In this document: positions 6,378-7,029 of the stretch, in pieces
How the letters are laid out: each line of letters begins with the position of its first letter
How positions within the stretch are numbered: position 1 is the first letter of the stretch
Origin: Bacteroidota bacterium
Lineage (GTDB): Bacteria; CLD3; SB21
Length of the DNA: 7,029 nt
Assembly (NCBI GenBank): GCA_020438245.1
Contig: JAGQUY010000323.1
Span: 1 to 7,029, forward strand
Reading direction: 5' to 3'
Made by a program: the position numbers and the translations under genes
Notes under the pieces: model-generated
What the model was told of the DNA's origin: nothing
The model's database searches: none
The model's input: only the letters and a program-made list of their open reading frames with translations

Positions 6378-6542
6378 ATGGCGAAAAAATTTGAAGTAAC
6401 CATAAACAAATCAGGCGTTAAAAAGCACGGCGTTGAGTTTGTTCGCGGGCAAAAGTTTGAAGTCGATGAGTCTGAGATAGAATTTTTCAAAGACTTTGCC
6501 GAAATAAAAGAAAAAAATAAGAAAACCGATAAGGAGGGCTAA
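6378..6542 (+). CDS. Small charged protein before the tail tube gene, unknown function
   Basis: A 54-codon gene with a strong ribosome site. The product begins MAKKFEVTINKSGVKKHGVEF, continues VRGQKFEVDESEIEFFKDFAEI, and ends in a Lys-rich tail KEKNKKTDKEG. The first half looks like a short beta hairpin pair with the V..G..F..GQKF.V pattern found in many small phage structural-module proteins. The second half looks helical and highly charged. No function is recognised. Small proteins of unknown role are common beside tail tube genes. The likeness to the 61-residue product at 3910-4095 is noted as a possible duplication. The gene ends three bases before the next ATG, and the AAGGAGG that serves the tail tube gene is encoded within its last codons (6531-6537). 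Confidence 0.8.
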   Translation: MAKKFEVTINKSGVKKHGVEFVRGQKFEVDESEIEFFKDFAEIKEKNKKTDKEG

Positions 6543-6545
6543 GCT

Positions 6546-7029
6546 ATGGCTGGTGTAAGAATGTGGACGGCTGGTGACTTTCTGGCATCAGTTGGCGGGT
6601 CTGACGTTATAAGAATCCTCGGCGTTGACAATGCTGGGGCGACATTAGCGTCTGGAACAGATGGGGTTGGTCAGGCGTTTTCGACAGTTGTCGAGCTGCC
6701 CCCACAAACAAGGGTTCATTTTGTTGACACAAAACCAGGATCACAGATAAAAGGGACAAGCAACAAAATACTTGGAATCGTCAGAGGCGATAGGGAGTGT
6801 TATCTTGAGTTGACTATACCGGAGGCGGGTCTCGATACATTCCAGTTGATAAAGAGCGGTGACAACGGGTACTTCTGGACGCTGGGATATTACAAGCCAT
6901 CGAAAACGGGATGGCTAAAAAGAACGTTCAACATCGGTCAATTTGAATCAAATATCGATGAAGTAATTGAGCCGGGTCAACCTCACTCTTATACGTTTAA
7001 ATTCATTCCTATTGATCTTGAGACAGCTA
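6546..7029 (+). CDS. Probable tail tube / major tail protein (3' end cut by window edge)
   Basis: The frame opens with MAGVRMWTAGDFLASVGG and stays open for 161 codons to the window edge. AAGGAGG at 6531-6537 lies 8 bases before the ATG, one of the strongest ribosome sites here, as expected for a highly expressed structural protein. Alternating hydrophobic residues and Gly/Thr-rich turns (STVVELPPQTRVHFVDTKPG, ECYLELTIPEAGLDTFQLI, HSYTFKFIPIDLET) suggest a beta-rich fold that fits a tail tube subunit. The position after the tail terminator is the usual site of the tube gene in siphoviruses. No specific family motif is recognised, so another tail structural protein is possible. The final bases (GCT A) may be just short of a stop or well inside the gene; this cannot be seen. 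Confidence 0.65.
   Translation, partial: MAGVRMWTAGDFLASVGGSDVIRILGVDNAGATLASGTDGVGQAFSTVVELPPQTRVHFVDTKPGSQIKGTSNKILGIVRGDRECYLELTIPEAGLDTFQLIKSGDNGYFWTLGYYKPSKTGWLKRTFNIGQFESNIDEVIEPGQPHSYTFKFIPIDLETA

Noticed and set aside
1..7029. tRNA genes, CRISPR repeats, insertion sequences, attachment sites, long repeats
   Set aside because: None was seen on reading through. The largest gap between genes is 61 bases (4605-4665), and it holds the hairpin and the possible leader frame.

Overview
This window is the head and head-tail-joining part of the structural gene cluster of a tailed dsDNA phage or prophage with an HK97-fold capsid. All genes are on the + strand, closely packed or overlapping. The order is: terminase large subunit (3' end only), portal, prohead protease, major capsid protein, a 61-codon gene, a gene for a protein with an apparent signal peptide, a terminator-like hairpin, an adaptor/connector, an HK97 gp10-like neck protein, a probable tail terminator, a 54-codon gene, and a probable tail tube protein that runs off the right edge. 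No integrase, repressor, lysis gene, tRNA or bacterial housekeeping gene is visible, so free phage and prophage cannot be told apart. The gene order points to a siphovirus-like long-tailed phage, but the tape measure and sheath regions lie outside the window.

Positions 1-3908 hold the packaging and capsid core. The terminase nuclease domain (three acidic active-site residues visible) and the portal form the packaging motor. The protease (His66/Ser131 plus a conserved Glu175) would remove the N-terminal scaffold-like segment of the capsid protein. Portal, protease and capsid genes are joined by ATGA stop/start overlaps, which suggests translational coupling.

Positions 3909-4665 are the least ordinary part. 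A 61-codon gene ends in an A8 run that contains, in frame, the heptamer A AAA AAG. The next gene encodes a Sec-type signal peptide and a beta-rich mature protein, which is unexpected inside a head module. It is followed by a strong terminator-like hairpin. A possible 17-codon reading frame spans that hairpin and ends in TAA directly against the ATG of the connector gene.

Positions 4666-7029 resume the standard order: connector with an extra N-terminal beta domain, neck protein, tail terminator, a small basic protein, and the tail tube candidate.

The host is uncertain. Base composition looks moderate. Several genes have strong Shine-Dalgarno sites (positions 1716-1721, 6364-6369 and 6531-6537), which fits a host that uses canonical Shine-Dalgarno initiation. 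The signal peptide ends in NAQ, a cleavage context common in Bacteroidota and relatives, whose genes usually have weak Shine-Dalgarno sites. These two hints do not agree, so no host is named.
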